From the NCBI GenBank assembly GCA_963824345.1, contig CAWGOZ010000016.1, positions 310,001-374,000 on the forward strand: a DNA stretch of 64,000 bases. The letters run 5' to 3'. Position numbers and translations under genes: made by a program. Numbering within the stretch: the first letter of the stretch is position 1; the number at the start of each line of letters is the position of its first letter. Shown here piece after piece: positions 1 through 8,865 of this stretch. Source of the stretch: Palsa-89 sp963824345. Its GTDB lineage: Bacteria; Acidobacteriota; Terriglobia; Bryobacterales; Bryobacteraceae. A model generated the notes under the pieces. The model worked only from the letters and a program-made list of their open reading frames with translations, had not been told where the DNA came from and did no database searches.

Positions 1-2
1 TG

Positions 3-176
3 GGGGTGCACATCATCGGAGAGGGCGCTACAGAATTGCTGCACATCGGCCAGGCCGTAATGATTCTGGGCGGCACCGTGGAGTACTTCATCGACACGGT
101 TTTCAATTACCCGACCTTGGCGGAGTGCTACAAAGCAGCGGCATTTAACGGGCTCAACAAACTGGCGCAACCTTAG
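3..176 (+). CDS. sthA: Soluble NAD(P)+ transhydrogenase, C-terminal end (partial)
   Basis: The window opens inside a gene. Reading from base 3, 57 codons run to a TAG stop. The peptide contains GEGATELLHIGQAVM, FIDTVFNYPTLAECYK and AAFNGLNKL, which match the dimerisation-domain tail of soluble pyridine nucleotide transhydrogenase (SthA), a cytoplasmic FAD protein of the disulfide oxidoreductase family that moves hydride between NADPH and NAD+. The Cys-pair active site of related enzymes and the nucleotide-binding domains lie outside the window, so other members of the family (dihydrolipoamide dehydrogenase, mercuric reductase) are not strictly excluded. The NYPTLAE-type tail favours SthA. Confidence 0.8.
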   Translation, partial: GVHIIGEGATELLHIGQAVMILGGTVEYFIDTVFNYPTLAECYKAAAFNGLNKLAQP

Positions 177-269
177 CGCGCATTTACCAGGTGGCCGCCA
201 ACCGAGCCGCGGCCGTGAATGGTTCCACGTGAGAATGGAGGCATCGCAGGCACGTCCCTGCGGCGAAAC

Positions 270-1164
270 ATGAGCCGGACAATTGGAGTCACCACCGCCG
301 AAGGCATCGCCACCGGGCTAGTGGAGGGTGAGGAGCTGGTTGGCAAGCTGCGCATGCACGAAGAGGAACCTGGGGCCGAACCGCTATTCAGCACTCCGCC
401 CGCGGGAATCGCGCAGCGTCTAGCCCAGGAAATCGCGGCTGTGGCGGCAGGTAGCTCCGTGGATGCGATTGGAATCGGACATGCCCGGAATCATCCAGGA
501 CTGCTTCATTGAGGAATCGCCCAATCTACGCCAGCTCAAAGGCGTCAATATGCGCGACCTGGTGGTGGAGGCGTTGCGCGAATACCGAATCACCGCGCCG
601 GTGTACGTCTACAATGACGCGAATGTGCTGGCGGCGGGTTTGGCGGCCACGCGCGGAATTCTCGACCGCTTCATCCGGGTGTGGACTCTCGGCCACGGGA
701 TCGGCTTTGGAGTGTATCCTCCTCGTCCGGGGATCTGGGAAGGCGGCCACATAGTGGTCTCGCTGGATCCGCGCGAACGCTATTGCGGCTGCGGTGGGGT
801 GGGACATCTGGAGGGAATCATGGGGTATCGGGCGATGCGGCTGCGCTTTCTCGACATGGAGCCGGATGAGATATTCGACAACGCCCGGAAACGCGACCCG
901 CGTTGCGTGGAATTCGTCAAGCTCTGGCATCGCGCGCTGGCCGCCGCAACCGCGACCTCCATTCACCAGGCGGGGCCCGGGAAATTCTTCATCTCCGGAT
1001 TCAACGCGAAACATCTCGACCTCAACCTTCTGCATCAGTACCTGAGCGAGATGGTGAAGATGAGCCCGTTGCAAAGCTATGTTTTGGAGGTGGTCCCAAG
1101 CAGCGACGAGGACGCGGTGATTGGAGCGGCCGTCAGCGCGGCACAAAGCGTTTCGGCAGCCTGA
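270..1164 (+). pseudogene. ROK-family sugar kinase/regulator homologue, frameshifted
   Basis: Two reading frames together give one ROK-family protein (glucokinase/NagC-like). Frame A runs from ATG 270 through a Rossmann-like start and ends in DAIGIG. Frame B continues from about 481 with MPGIIQDCF, NDANVLAAGLAA, GHGIGFGVY and the zinc-type segment CGCGGVGHLE. The shift lies at about 480, where one extra base (C) would join GIG to MPGII. The N-terminal ATP-binding DxGGT motif is absent (GVTTAEG instead), and the third Cys of the ROK CxCGxxGCxE motif is replaced. The gene is therefore either a decaying ROK gene or a sequencing slip in a ROK protein with an unusual phosphate loop. It lies upstream of aroA with a 27-bp gap. 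An in-frame start at 219 is also possible. Confidence 0.65.
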
Positions 1165-1191
1165 ACGCGGTACGTTACACTCTTAATTTCC

Positions 1192-2472
1192 ATGCATCAG
1201 AAAATTTCACCCGCCCGTAGTTTGAGCGGAGCGGTCCTGCTGCCGGGCGACAAATCCATCTCGCACCGTTACGCGATGCTGGCGGCGATCGCCGAAGGCC
1301 CCACCAAGATTACGAATTATTCGAGCGGCGCGGATTGCCAGTCGACACTCGGGTGCGTAGGTGCATTGGGCGTGGGTGTGGCGAAGCAGGACGGCGTTGT
1401 TCACATCGACGGCCGCGGACTGGAAGGATTGCGGGCGCCGGAGGCAATGCTGGACGCGGGCAACTCGGGTTCCACCATTCGGATGTTATCGGGCATTCTG
1501 GCCGCGCAGCCCTTTACGGCCGAAATCGGCGGTGATGAGTCTCTTTCGCGCCGCCCGATGGAACGCATTATGAAGCCGCTTGCTCAGATGGGAGCCCGCA
1601 TCCAGGCGCGCGACAACCGATTTCCGCCGCTGACCATTCAAGGCCGGAAACTTCATCCCATGGAGTACACGCTGCCGATGGCGAGCGCGCAGGTGAAAAG
1701 CTGCGTTTTGTTGGCCGGTCTGTTCGCCGAAGGGCGAACCACGGTGCATGAGCCGGTGCGCACGCGCGACCATACCGAACTGGCTCTGCGCGAATTCGGC
1801 GCCGAAGTGGAGATCGAAAGGCGATCCATCACGGTCACGGGACGGCCCCGCCTCCAGGGTCGCGAACTGCACGTGCCCGGCGATCTCTCGTCGGCCGCAT
1901 TTTTCTTGGTGGCCGCTCTGCTGGTTCCCGAATCCAGCCTGACGATACACGGAGTGGGATTGAATCCAACCCGGTCGGCGTTGCTCGATTTCCTGGCGGA
2001 AATGGGCGCGCCAATCACCATCCTGGGCGTGACGTCCGCGGGCGGCGAACTCATGGGCGACTTGCTGGTTCGCAACTCACGCGTCCGAGGAGGAGTGCTC
2101 GAGAAAGCGCGTACGGCCGCCTTGATCGACGAGATTCCAGTGTTGGCCGTGCTGGGAGCCGCTAGCGACGAGGGCCTCATCGTCCGCGATGCCGCCGAAT
2201 TGCGCGTGAAGGAGACGGATCGAATCGCAACCATCGCGGAGAATTTCAAGCGCATGGGCCTGGCCATCGACGTTCGAGAGGACGGCTTCGAGATCCCCGG
2301 ACGCCAGACCTTCCATGCCGCGGAACTGGACTCGTTCGGCGATCATCGCATCGCGATGGCGTTCTCGATAGCGGCGCTGGCGGCCGATGGGCCGTGCACT
2401 ATTCTGGACTCCGGTGCGGCCTCCGTGTCTTTCCCGGAGTTTTTCGCTACACTACAGCGAGTCGCCGAGTGA
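1192..2472 (+). CDS. aroA: 3-phosphoshikimate 1-carboxyvinyltransferase (EPSP synthase)
   Basis: This is the sixth shikimate-pathway enzyme. It condenses shikimate-3-phosphate with PEP to give EPSP for chorismate and aromatic amino acids, in the cytoplasm. The 426-aa length is normal. Diagnostic motifs are LPGDKSISHRYAML near the N-terminus (catalytic Lys and Ser), DAGNSGSTIRML (phosphate and PEP site), LRVKETDRI and FGDHRIAMAF in the second domain. The start ATG at 1192 puts the PGDKS motif at residues 18-22, as in bacterial AroA. No other aro gene is adjacent, and the neighbours (ROK remnant, short kinase) are unrelated, so co-regulation cannot be inferred. Confidence 0.95.
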   Translation: MHQKISPARSLSGAVLLPGDKSISHRYAMLAAIAEGPTKITNYSSGADCQSTLGCVGALGVGVAKQDGVVHIDGRGLEGLRAPEAMLDAGNSGSTIRMLSGILAAQPFTAEIGGDESLSRRPMERIMKPLAQMGARIQARDNRFPPLTIQGRKLHPMEYTLPMASAQVKSCVLLAGLFAEGRTTVHEPVRTRDHTELALREFGAEVEIERRSITVTGRPRLQGRELHVPGDLSSAAFFLVAALLVPESSLTIHGVGLNPTRSALLDFLAEMGAPITILGVTSAGGELMGDLLVRNSRVRGGVLEKARTAALIDEIPVLAVLGAASDEGLIVRDAAELRVKETDRIATIAENFKRMGLAIDVREDGFEIPGRQTFHAAELDSFGDHRIAMAFSIAALAADGPCTILDSGAASVSFPEFFATLQRVAE

Positions 2473-2497
2473 ATCCATCCCGAGGGGGTGAGCCAAT

Positions 2498-3097
2498 ATG
2501 GCTGTCGCAGACCTGACGCTGGAGGGTTTGGTGCACGATTTAAATAACGTGTTTCAAACCATCTCGGAGAGCGCCGAATTATTGGAAGACGACCCTCGGT
2601 GGGAGAAACTGGCGCATACCCTGCAACGCAGCGCAGACCGGGGCCACCGTCTGGCGCGTAGCATTCTCGAAACCAATCGCTCGCCCATCGAGCTGGCTCC
2701 GATTATCGAAAATGCGTCTCAATTTTGCCAGGATTATCTGGAATGCGCGAACCGGCCAAAGCTGGAATTCTCGTCCGAAATCGACGCGGATTTTCGCCTC
2801 AAGGGCGATGCGGCCGGCTGGGAACGCGTGTTCGTCAATCTGTTTTTGAATTCGGCGCAGGCGGGCGCCAAGAAAATACGCCTTCGCGCGCACGGAAACG
2901 AAATCGTGGTGAGCGACGACGGACCCGGCATCGCGCTGGAGCTGCTCCCCAGGATCTTTCAGCCGCGCGTCTCGACGAAATCCATTATCTCGGGGCTGGG
3001 ATTGTACGTGGTGCAATCGATTGTGGAGCAAAACGGCGGTTCGGTGATGGCCGCTAACGGACCGGGAGGCGGCGCGGTTTTCACCATGGGAATTTAA
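2498..3097 (+). CDS. Short soluble histidine kinase (HisKA-like plus HATPase_c)
   Basis: A 199-aa protein with no membrane segment or sensor domain. Residues about 8-20 hold an H-box-like HDLNNVFQTI. An ATP-binding domain follows, with N-box NLFLNSAQAGAKK, G1 VSDDGPGIAL, F-box RIFQPRVSTK and G2 SGLGLYVVQ. This fits a minimal sensor kinase or phosphotransfer ATPase that probably gets its signal from a partner. No response regulator is adjacent. A strong GAGGGGGTGA ribosome-binding site sits upstream of ATG 2498. The 3' end overlaps the convergent glcF by 4 nt. Confidence 0.8.
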   Translation: MAVADLTLEGLVHDLNNVFQTISESAELLEDDPRWEKLAHTLQRSADRGHRLARSILETNRSPIELAPIIENASQFCQDYLECANRPKLEFSSEIDADFRLKGDAAGWERVFVNLFLNSAQAGAKKIRLRAHGNEIVVSDDGPGIALELLPRIFQPRVSTKSIISGLGLYVVQSIVEQNGGSVMAANGPGGGAVFTMGI

Positions 3098-4386
3098 TTT
3101 GGTTCTTTTCCCCGATACGCTTCATCCAAGATCTCCACCACGTGGGCGACGCGCTGGCCTTGTCCAAACTTCCGGACGCCGGCTCTCAACTGCAGCATGC
3201 ATCCCGGATTTGAGGCCGCGATGACGACCGCTTCGGTGGCATTGACGTGCTCCATTTTCTTCTTGAGCAGCGCCATGGACATGCTGGTGTGCAGCACGTT
3301 ATAAACGCCCGCGCTCCCGCAGCACAGATCCGATAGCTGCATCTCGCGCAGTTCGAGGCCGGGCACGGACGCCAGCAGTTTTCTTGGGGCCGTGCGGATT
3401 TTTTGACCATGGGCGAGATGGCAGGAGTCCTGATAGGTGACCGTCAGCGGCTGCGAGCGCATTTCGGGATTAAGTTCGATGGACGCAAGAAATTCGTTTA
3501 CATCTTTCACCAGCGTCGCAAAGCGCCGGGCTTTTTCCGCGTACTCTGGATCGTGCTCCAACAGCTCCCCATATTCCTTCAGCGTGGAACCGCACCCGCC
3601 CGCGTTGGTGATGATCGCATCGAAGCCGCCCTCCAGGAGACCATCGATGTTTCGCCGGGCCAGCATACGCGCTTCCTCGCGAATTCCCGCGTGGACGTGT
3701 AAAGCGCCGCAGCAGCTCTGATTCGCTGGTATCGAAACTTCGCAGCCGTTCTTGCGCAATACCCGGACGGTGGCTTCATTCAGGCGCGCGAAGCTGATGT
3801 TGGCAATGCATCCTCCGAGCAACGCTACCCGATACCTGCGCGCGCCCTCAGCCGGCAGAGACTTGCCGTAATAGGCGAAGAAGAACGGCGTTTCAATCTC
3901 CGGCGCCAGGTTTTCCAGCTCGCGCAGCCGCGCAGGCAGAAACTCGAGCATGCCGGCCAGCCGTTTCAAACCGCTGGCTTGATAGAGGTAGAGCAGCGCG
4001 CCGGTAATCGCGAGGTTCGGCCTGGATGGCAGCAGCTTATCGAACACCAGCCAGCGCAGCATCCGCTCGCGCCACGGACGCTGGATCCTGTTTTCGATTT
4101 CAGCGCGGGCGGCCTCCACTAATCGCCCATATTGGACGCCCGACGGGCACGCCGTTTCGCACCCGCGGCAGGCCAGGCAAAGGTCGATGTGTTCCAGGTA
4201 GGAAGGACTGATCGGCGCGCCGTTCGCCACTTGCACCATTTGGTAAATACGTCCGCGCGGGGAATCCATTTCCACGCGGAGCTCGCGATAGGTGGGGCAA
4301 GCGTTCAGACATAATCCGCAATGCACGCAGCGGTCCAGGTCGGCTTGCCGCGGTTTGTCCAATGCGATGAGATCAGATGCGGCCAT
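3094..4386 (-). CDS. glcF: Glycolate oxidase iron-sulfur subunit (GlcF-like)
   Basis: A 430-aa electron-transfer subunit. The N-terminus has two ferredoxin-type [4Fe-4S] motifs, CVHCGLCLNACPTYR and CLACRGCETACPSG. Two CCG domains follow, with SCCGALHVHAG and DLCCGSAGVYN. This is the GlcF arrangement: electrons from glycolate or D-lactate oxidation pass from the flavin subunit to quinone at the membrane. It overlaps the upstream glcE by 14 nt, so the two are co-transcribed and probably translationally coupled. The catalytic subunit glcD is not in the window; the gene before glcE points the other way. Confidence 0.9.
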   Translation of the reverse strand: MAASDLIALDKPRQADLDRCVHCGLCLNACPTYRELRVEMDSPRGRIYQMVQVANGAPISPSYLEHIDLCLACRGCETACPSGVQYGRLVEAARAEIENRIQRPWRERMLRWLVFDKLLPSRPNLAITGALLYLYQASGLKRLAGMLEFLPARLRELENLAPEIETPFFFAYYGKSLPAEGARRYRVALLGGCIANISFARLNEATVRVLRKNGCEVSIPANQSCCGALHVHAGIREEARMLARRNIDGLLEGGFDAIITNAGGCGSTLKEYGELLEHDPEYAEKARRFATLVKDVNEFLASIELNPEMRSQPLTVTYQDSCHLAHGQKIRTAPRKLLASVPGLELREMQLSDLCCGSAGVYNVLHTSMSMALLKKKMEHVNATEAVVIAASNPGCMLQLRAGVRKFGQGQRVAHVVEILDEAYRGKEPN

Positions 4387-5488
4387 ACAGCCTGCCGCGA
4401 TTGAGAAGACCCAACGGGTCGAACATGTCCTTGATCTTCTTCATCATCGCAAAATCGTTTCCGGGCCGCGGCCAGAGCTCGTTGGATTCGCGAAAAGCCG
4501 CTGGTGCAAACTCCGCCACGCTGGTTCCTGCCGGCGGATGGCGCAGAGCGTCGTTTAGATCGGTCGCTTGTTCGAAATATCCGTAGCAAACGCCGGATCC
4601 GGCGCGAGCCGAAGCCCGGGCCGGCAAGGAATCCAACACGCGTCCAACGTCGGAAAGCTCGCACGAAACGCGCAGCACCGCGCCCTGCTCGTAGTCACGG
4701 AGAAATTGCGGTGTGGCCTCCCGAATGCCGCGCCAAAGCACATCTTCTTCCGCGCCCTCGCGGACGCGCGCCCGAGCCAGCTCGCGCGAATAGCGATCCA
4801 GAACGGCGGGGCTGCCTCCGGCTTGGATGGCGAGCCGATAGCCTCCGGGCAATTTGATGATGTCGACCGCCGCGGGCAGCAATCTGCTCTGCAACACTTT
4901 GTCGCGCGCGGCCACCACGCCCGCCATCTGCTCAAAATCCTGGACGAACGTGCGAGTCCGGGCGGGCATCGGGTGCAACCGGAAATTCAGGCTTGTGATC
5001 ACGGCCAGCGTGCCGAACGATCCGATCATCAGCTTGCCTATATCGAGACCCGCGACATTCTTCACCACCATCCCGCCGGTGCGGATCAGCTGGCCTTCCA
5101 GCGTTGCGAAGGTCATGCCGATCACCATGTCGCGAGCGCTGCCGTACAGCCTGCGGCGCGGACCCGAGGTATTGGCCGCCACGATTCCGCCAATGCTGGC
5201 GCCGTCCGAGTACGGAGGATCGAGCGGGATCATCTGCCGGTGCTGGGCTAGAATGCCGCTCAACTCGCAATAGGAGATGCCGGCGCCAACGCTAACGGTG
5301 AGGTCGCGCGGATTGTACTCCAGCACCTGGTTGAGCGCGCGAGTGGAGATGGTAACGTCGGACGGAGCAATGGGGCCACCCATGCGATCCTTGGTGGAAT
5401 TCCCGCAAATCGTAACCCGGCGATTTCGCAAGGCTGCCTCCGCCAGACTCTCGGCGAGCTCTTCCGCGCTGCCTGGAACGATCGTCAT
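4373..5488 (-). CDS. glcE: Glycolate oxidase FAD-binding subunit (GlcE-like)
   Basis: A 371-aa PCMH-type FAD protein, close to GlcE in size. FAD-binding signatures include RRVTICGNSTKDRMGG, the segment NPRDLTVSVGAG and DPPYSDGASIGGIVAAN, then GLDIGKLMIGSFGTLAVI. GlcE is the second flavin-binding subunit of the membrane-linked glycolate oxidase GlcDEF. The gene heads a two-gene operon with glcF and starts at ATG 5488, 25 bp from the divergent membrane-protein gene. Without glcD nearby, the complex must take its catalytic subunit from elsewhere in the genome, or this pair serves another 2-hydroxyacid dehydrogenase. Confidence 0.85.
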   Translation of the reverse strand: MTIVPGSAEELAESLAEAALRNRRVTICGNSTKDRMGGPIAPSDVTISTRALNQVLEYNPRDLTVSVGAGISYCELSGILAQHRQMIPLDPPYSDGASIGGIVAANTSGPRRRLYGSARDMVIGMTFATLEGQLIRTGGMVVKNVAGLDIGKLMIGSFGTLAVITSLNFRLHPMPARTRTFVQDFEQMAGVVAARDKVLQSRLLPAAVDIIKLPGGYRLAIQAGGSPAVLDRYSRELARARVREGAEEDVLWRGIREATPQFLRDYEQGAVLRVSCELSDVGRVLDSLPARASARAGSGVCYGYFEQATDLNDALRHPPAGTSVAEFAPAAFRESNELWPRPGNDFAMMKKIKDMFDPLGLLNRGRLYGRI

Positions 5489-5513
5489 GAATTAGCTATC
5501 GTATCAACCAGCA

Positions 5514-7175
5514 GTGTCCATCTTCAGCCCGAGCGATCTCTTCGAGCTTTCCCTGGCCGCGCTGTTGTTGGCATTCGCTATCGTCACGGGCCCTTTCATC
5601 GAGCCGTACGCGCGCCAGGTCGCGCCCAAGACCGGGCGGTGCATGTTGCTTCTCGCGCTGCTCCCGGCCGCGCTTCGTCTGGCGTTGCTGGCGCATCATC
5701 CGGCGCCGGCGCCCGTCGTCTACGACGAATTCGGCCACCTGCTGGTGGCGGATACGTTGCGGCACTTGCGTCTGGCAAATCCACCGCATCCGCTGCACCA
5801 ATTTTTCGAGACGTTCTTCGTGTTGCAGACGCCCACGTATGCGTCCATCTATCCGCTGGGGCAAGGGATCGCGCTAGCAATTGGCCGCGCGATCTTTGGT
5901 TTGCCCTGGGCCGGAGTGCTGCTTTCTTCCTCCGCTTTTTGCGCGCTGTGCTATTGGATGTTGCGTGCGTGGGTCACGCCCGAGTGGGCGCTGCTCGGCG
6001 GCTTGCTCGCGGTGCTCGAATTTGGACCGCTCTGTCCATGGATGAACAGCTATTGGGGTGGATCGCTGGCCGCGGCGGCCGGATGCCTGGTCTTCGGCGC
6101 TCTCCCGAGATTGCGCACATGCGCCCGTGTGCGCGATGGCGTCTTTTTGGGCCTGGGCCTGGGAATACACTGGCTCACACGACCGTACGAAACTGTCTTT
6201 CTCGCGATCGCGGTCGTGCTGTTTTTCGTGCCTCCACGTCATTTGCGATCCATCGCCAAGCCCGCTCTGGCCGCGGCTTTGGTGCTGATTTCCGCCGTCG
6301 GCCTTTCGCTCGCTCAAGACAAGCAAGTCACCGGCAGTTGGACGACGCTGCCGTACATGTTGAGCCGCACTCAGTATGGCGTGCCGGCCTCTTTCACCCG
6401 GCAGGCCAACGCGATCCCGCACCTCGAGCTCACGCGCGAGCAGCAGCTCCAGTACAAGATGCAGACTTCGTTTAGACCAAACGGACCCGAGACCGTCACG
6501 AGTTACTTCCAGCGTCTGGAATATCGCGTGCGATTTTATCGCTTCTTCTTTCTCCCGGCACTGTATGTCGCGCTTCCATTCTTCGTAGCGAGCTTGCGCC
6601 AGTGGCGCTACGCCTGGGTTGCACTCGCACTGCTGCTGTTCGCGCTGGGGACCAATTTCTATCCCTTCTTTGAACCTCACTTCATCGCCGCCGAGACCTG
6701 CCTGTTTGTGCTGGTGAGCGTGACAGGACTTCAGCAGCTGAGCAGATGGCCGGGCGCCGCGCGGATGGTCGTTTTTTTGTGCGTCGCGCACTTTGTCTTC
6801 TGGTATGGGAGAAGCTTCTTCGACAATCCGATTCCCGACCGCCGGATCGCGGTCGAGCAACAGCTCTCGCAAACACCCGGCAAACAACTGGTGTTCGTGC
6901 GTTATTGGCCGCAGCACATTTTTCAGAACGAGTGGGTTTACAATGCAGCCGATATCGACCACGCCCGCATCGTCTGGGCGCGCGATCTCGGCGCTTCCGA
7001 GGATCAAAAGCTGCGAGATTACTACCCGGATCGCACCGCCTGGCTGCTGGAACCCGACGCTACTCCACCCGCGCTGAACCCCTACCATGCGGAAGAAGCG
7101 CCAAAACCGCCGCCCGCTCCAACCAAATCGGTCCCCAACACTCCACCACCTTTACGTTTCGAACAGGTTCATTGA
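5514..7175 (+). CDS. Polytopic membrane protein, GT-C glycosyltransferase-like (paralogue 1)
   Basis: A 553-aa protein with a GTG start. About ten hydrophobic segments span residues 10-420, followed by a soluble C-terminal part. An acidic pair in the first large loop (VVYDEFGHL, D71-E72) and the overall plan resemble GT-C glycosyltransferases of the PMT/ArnT type, which use lipid-linked sugars at the periplasmic face. No family-defining motif beyond that was recognised. The C-terminal part contains LVFVRYWPQHIF and WVYNAADIDHARIVWARDL, shared almost exactly with the next gene. The two genes are separated by 3 bp, form an operon, and arose by tandem duplication. Confidence 0.6.
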   Translation: MSIFSPSDLFELSLAALLLAFAIVTGPFIEPYARQVAPKTGRCMLLLALLPAALRLALLAHHPAPAPVVYDEFGHLLVADTLRHLRLANPPHPLHQFFETFFVLQTPTYASIYPLGQGIALAIGRAIFGLPWAGVLLSSSAFCALCYWMLRAWVTPEWALLGGLLAVLEFGPLCPWMNSYWGGSLAAAAGCLVFGALPRLRTCARVRDGVFLGLGLGIHWLTRPYETVFLAIAVVLFFVPPRHLRSIAKPALAAALVLISAVGLSLAQDKQVTGSWTTLPYMLSRTQYGVPASFTRQANAIPHLELTREQQLQYKMQTSFRPNGPETVTSYFQRLEYRVRFYRFFFLPALYVALPFFVASLRQWRYAWVALALLLFALGTNFYPFFEPHFIAAETCLFVLVSVTGLQQLSRWPGAARMVVFLCVAHFVFWYGRSFFDNPIPDRRIAVEQQLSQTPGKQLVFVRYWPQHIFQNEWVYNAADIDHARIVWARDLGASEDQKLRDYYPDRTAWLLEPDATPPALNPYHAEEAPKPPPAPTKSVPNTPPPLRFEQVH

Positions 7176-7178
7176 GCA

Positions 7179-8855
7179 ATGTATATCTTCCACCTGTTCC
7201 GATCCTTCCTCCCCAACCTGAATCCCATCGGTTTCACGGCGGCGGACTTCATCGAACTGTTCGTCACACTCCTATTGGTCCTGTTCGCGAGCGCGGTTCC
7301 GCGGAAGTCCCGCCTCCCCCAGAAGACCGGTTGGTGCATGCTGCTTTTCTTTATCCTGCCCATTGCGCTCCGGCTTGCACTCCTTCCGCAATATCCAATT
7401 CCGACGCCCTATGTTTCCGACGACTTCAGCTACCTCTTGAGCGCGGACACCCTCCGGCATTTTCACTTGGCGAATGCGCCGCATCCGCTGCACCAGTTCT
7501 TCGAGACCTATTTTGTATTGCAGACGCCTTCCTATAGCTCGATCTTTCCGCTCGGACAGGGCCTGGTGCTGGCTCTCGGCTGGACGATCTTCGGTCATCC
7601 GTGGGCCGGCGTGGCGCTGAGCATTAGCGCATTGTGCGCGCTGTGCTACTGGATGCTGCGAGCTTGGATGACGCCGGGATGGGCGCTCATTGGAGGCCTG
7701 CTGGCAGTTATCGAGTTCGGCCCGCTCAATCAATGGATGAATAGCTATTGGGGCGGCGCCGTGTCGGCCTGCGCGGGTTGCCTGGTGTTCGGAGCGCTGC
7801 CGCGACTCAGGAAGTCAGCCGGAATTCGAGACGCCGCGTTGCTGGGCCTTGGCCTCGCTCTTCAGTTGCTCACTCGCCCGTTTGAATCGCTCTTTTTGCT
7901 CATCAGTGTGCCATTGTTTTTTCTAGGGGACTTGCGGCGCTTGGCGCGGCCCACGGCCATCGCGGCGCTGGTTGTCGCGCCCGCCATCGGGCTCATGCTG
8001 CTGCAGAACAAGCAGGCCACCGGAGCTTGGACCACGCTACCTTACATGCTCAGCCGCTATCAGTATGGAGTGCCTACCACCTTCACAGTGCAGCCGCTTC
8101 CGGCGCCTCATGTGTTGCTGACTCGCGAGCAGCAACTGGATTACGAGGCGCAATCGGAAGCTCACGGCCCGGGCACCGACACATTCGGGTCCTATTTGAC
8201 GCGCTGGGCTAACCGTATCCGCTTCTATCGCTTCTTTATGCTTGCGCCTCTGTTTCTGACGCTGCCCGCGTTTTTCGTGAACTTGCGAGAGTATCGATTT
8301 GGGTGGGCTCTCCTGACAATCCTCATGTTCAGCCTGGGAACGACGTTCTACCCATATTTTTACTCGCACTACATCGCGGCGCTTACGTGCTTGTTCGTTC
8401 TGATCCCACTGACAGGCCTGGAGCGGATCAGCCGATGGACGATTCGCGGGAACGCCGTGGGCGAAGAATGTGCCCGTATCCTGCTCTTTCTGTGCGCGGC
8501 GCATTTCATCTTCTGGTATGGGTTGCACGCCTCGCGGGACGACGAACTGATCGCCGCGATGGCGCCCTATGAGACCTGGGACAACATCAATCACGGCGAT
8601 CCTGAAGGCCGCATCGCCATTCGCCGCGCACTTGCGGCGTCGGCGGGCGAGCAGTTGGTTTTCGTGCGTTACTGGCCGCAGCACCAATTTCAGGAATGGA
8701 TCCACAACGCGGCCGATATCGATCACGCACGCGTGGTTTGGGCGCGCGATCTCGGTCCGGAGGAGAATCAAAAGTTGCTGCGCTACTATCCCCAGCGGAC
8801 CGCATGGCTCCTGGAGCCGGACGCGCACCCGCCCCGGCTGAGCCACTATCCGTAA
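7179..8855 (+). CDS. Polytopic membrane protein, GT-C glycosyltransferase-like (paralogue 2)
   Basis: 558 aa and collinear with the preceding gene along its whole length. Shared stretches include HPLHQFFET, LCALCYWMLRAW, WTTLPYMLSR and LVFVRYWPQHQF. The loop acidic pair is DDFSYLL instead of DEFGHLL. It has the same number of membrane segments and the same soluble C-terminus (NAADIDHARVVWARDL). It starts at ATG 7179, 3 bp after the upstream stop. It is probably a second transferase with a related but not identical substrate. The 3' end is 10 bp from the convergent transglycosylase gene. Confidence 0.6.
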   Translation: MYIFHLFRSFLPNLNPIGFTAADFIELFVTLLLVLFASAVPRKSRLPQKTGWCMLLFFILPIALRLALLPQYPIPTPYVSDDFSYLLSADTLRHFHLANAPHPLHQFFETYFVLQTPSYSSIFPLGQGLVLALGWTIFGHPWAGVALSISALCALCYWMLRAWMTPGWALIGGLLAVIEFGPLNQWMNSYWGGAVSACAGCLVFGALPRLRKSAGIRDAALLGLGLALQLLTRPFESLFLLISVPLFFLGDLRRLARPTAIAALVVAPAIGLMLLQNKQATGAWTTLPYMLSRYQYGVPTTFTVQPLPAPHVLLTREQQLDYEAQSEAHGPGTDTFGSYLTRWANRIRFYRFFMLAPLFLTLPAFFVNLREYRFGWALLTILMFSLGTTFYPYFYSHYIAALTCLFVLIPLTGLERISRWTIRGNAVGEECARILLFLCAAHFIFWYGLHASRDDELIAAMAPYETWDNINHGDPEGRIAIRRALAASAGEQLVFVRYWPQHQFQEWIHNAADIDHARVVWARDLGPEENQKLLRYYPQRTAWLLEPDAHPPRLSHYP

Positions 8856-8865
8856 TGTTGAGCGT

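Noticed and set aside
5874..7088. 404-codon minus-strand frame
   Set aside because: It is antisense to the membrane protein at 5514-7175, with no family motifs; high GC creates long shadow frames.
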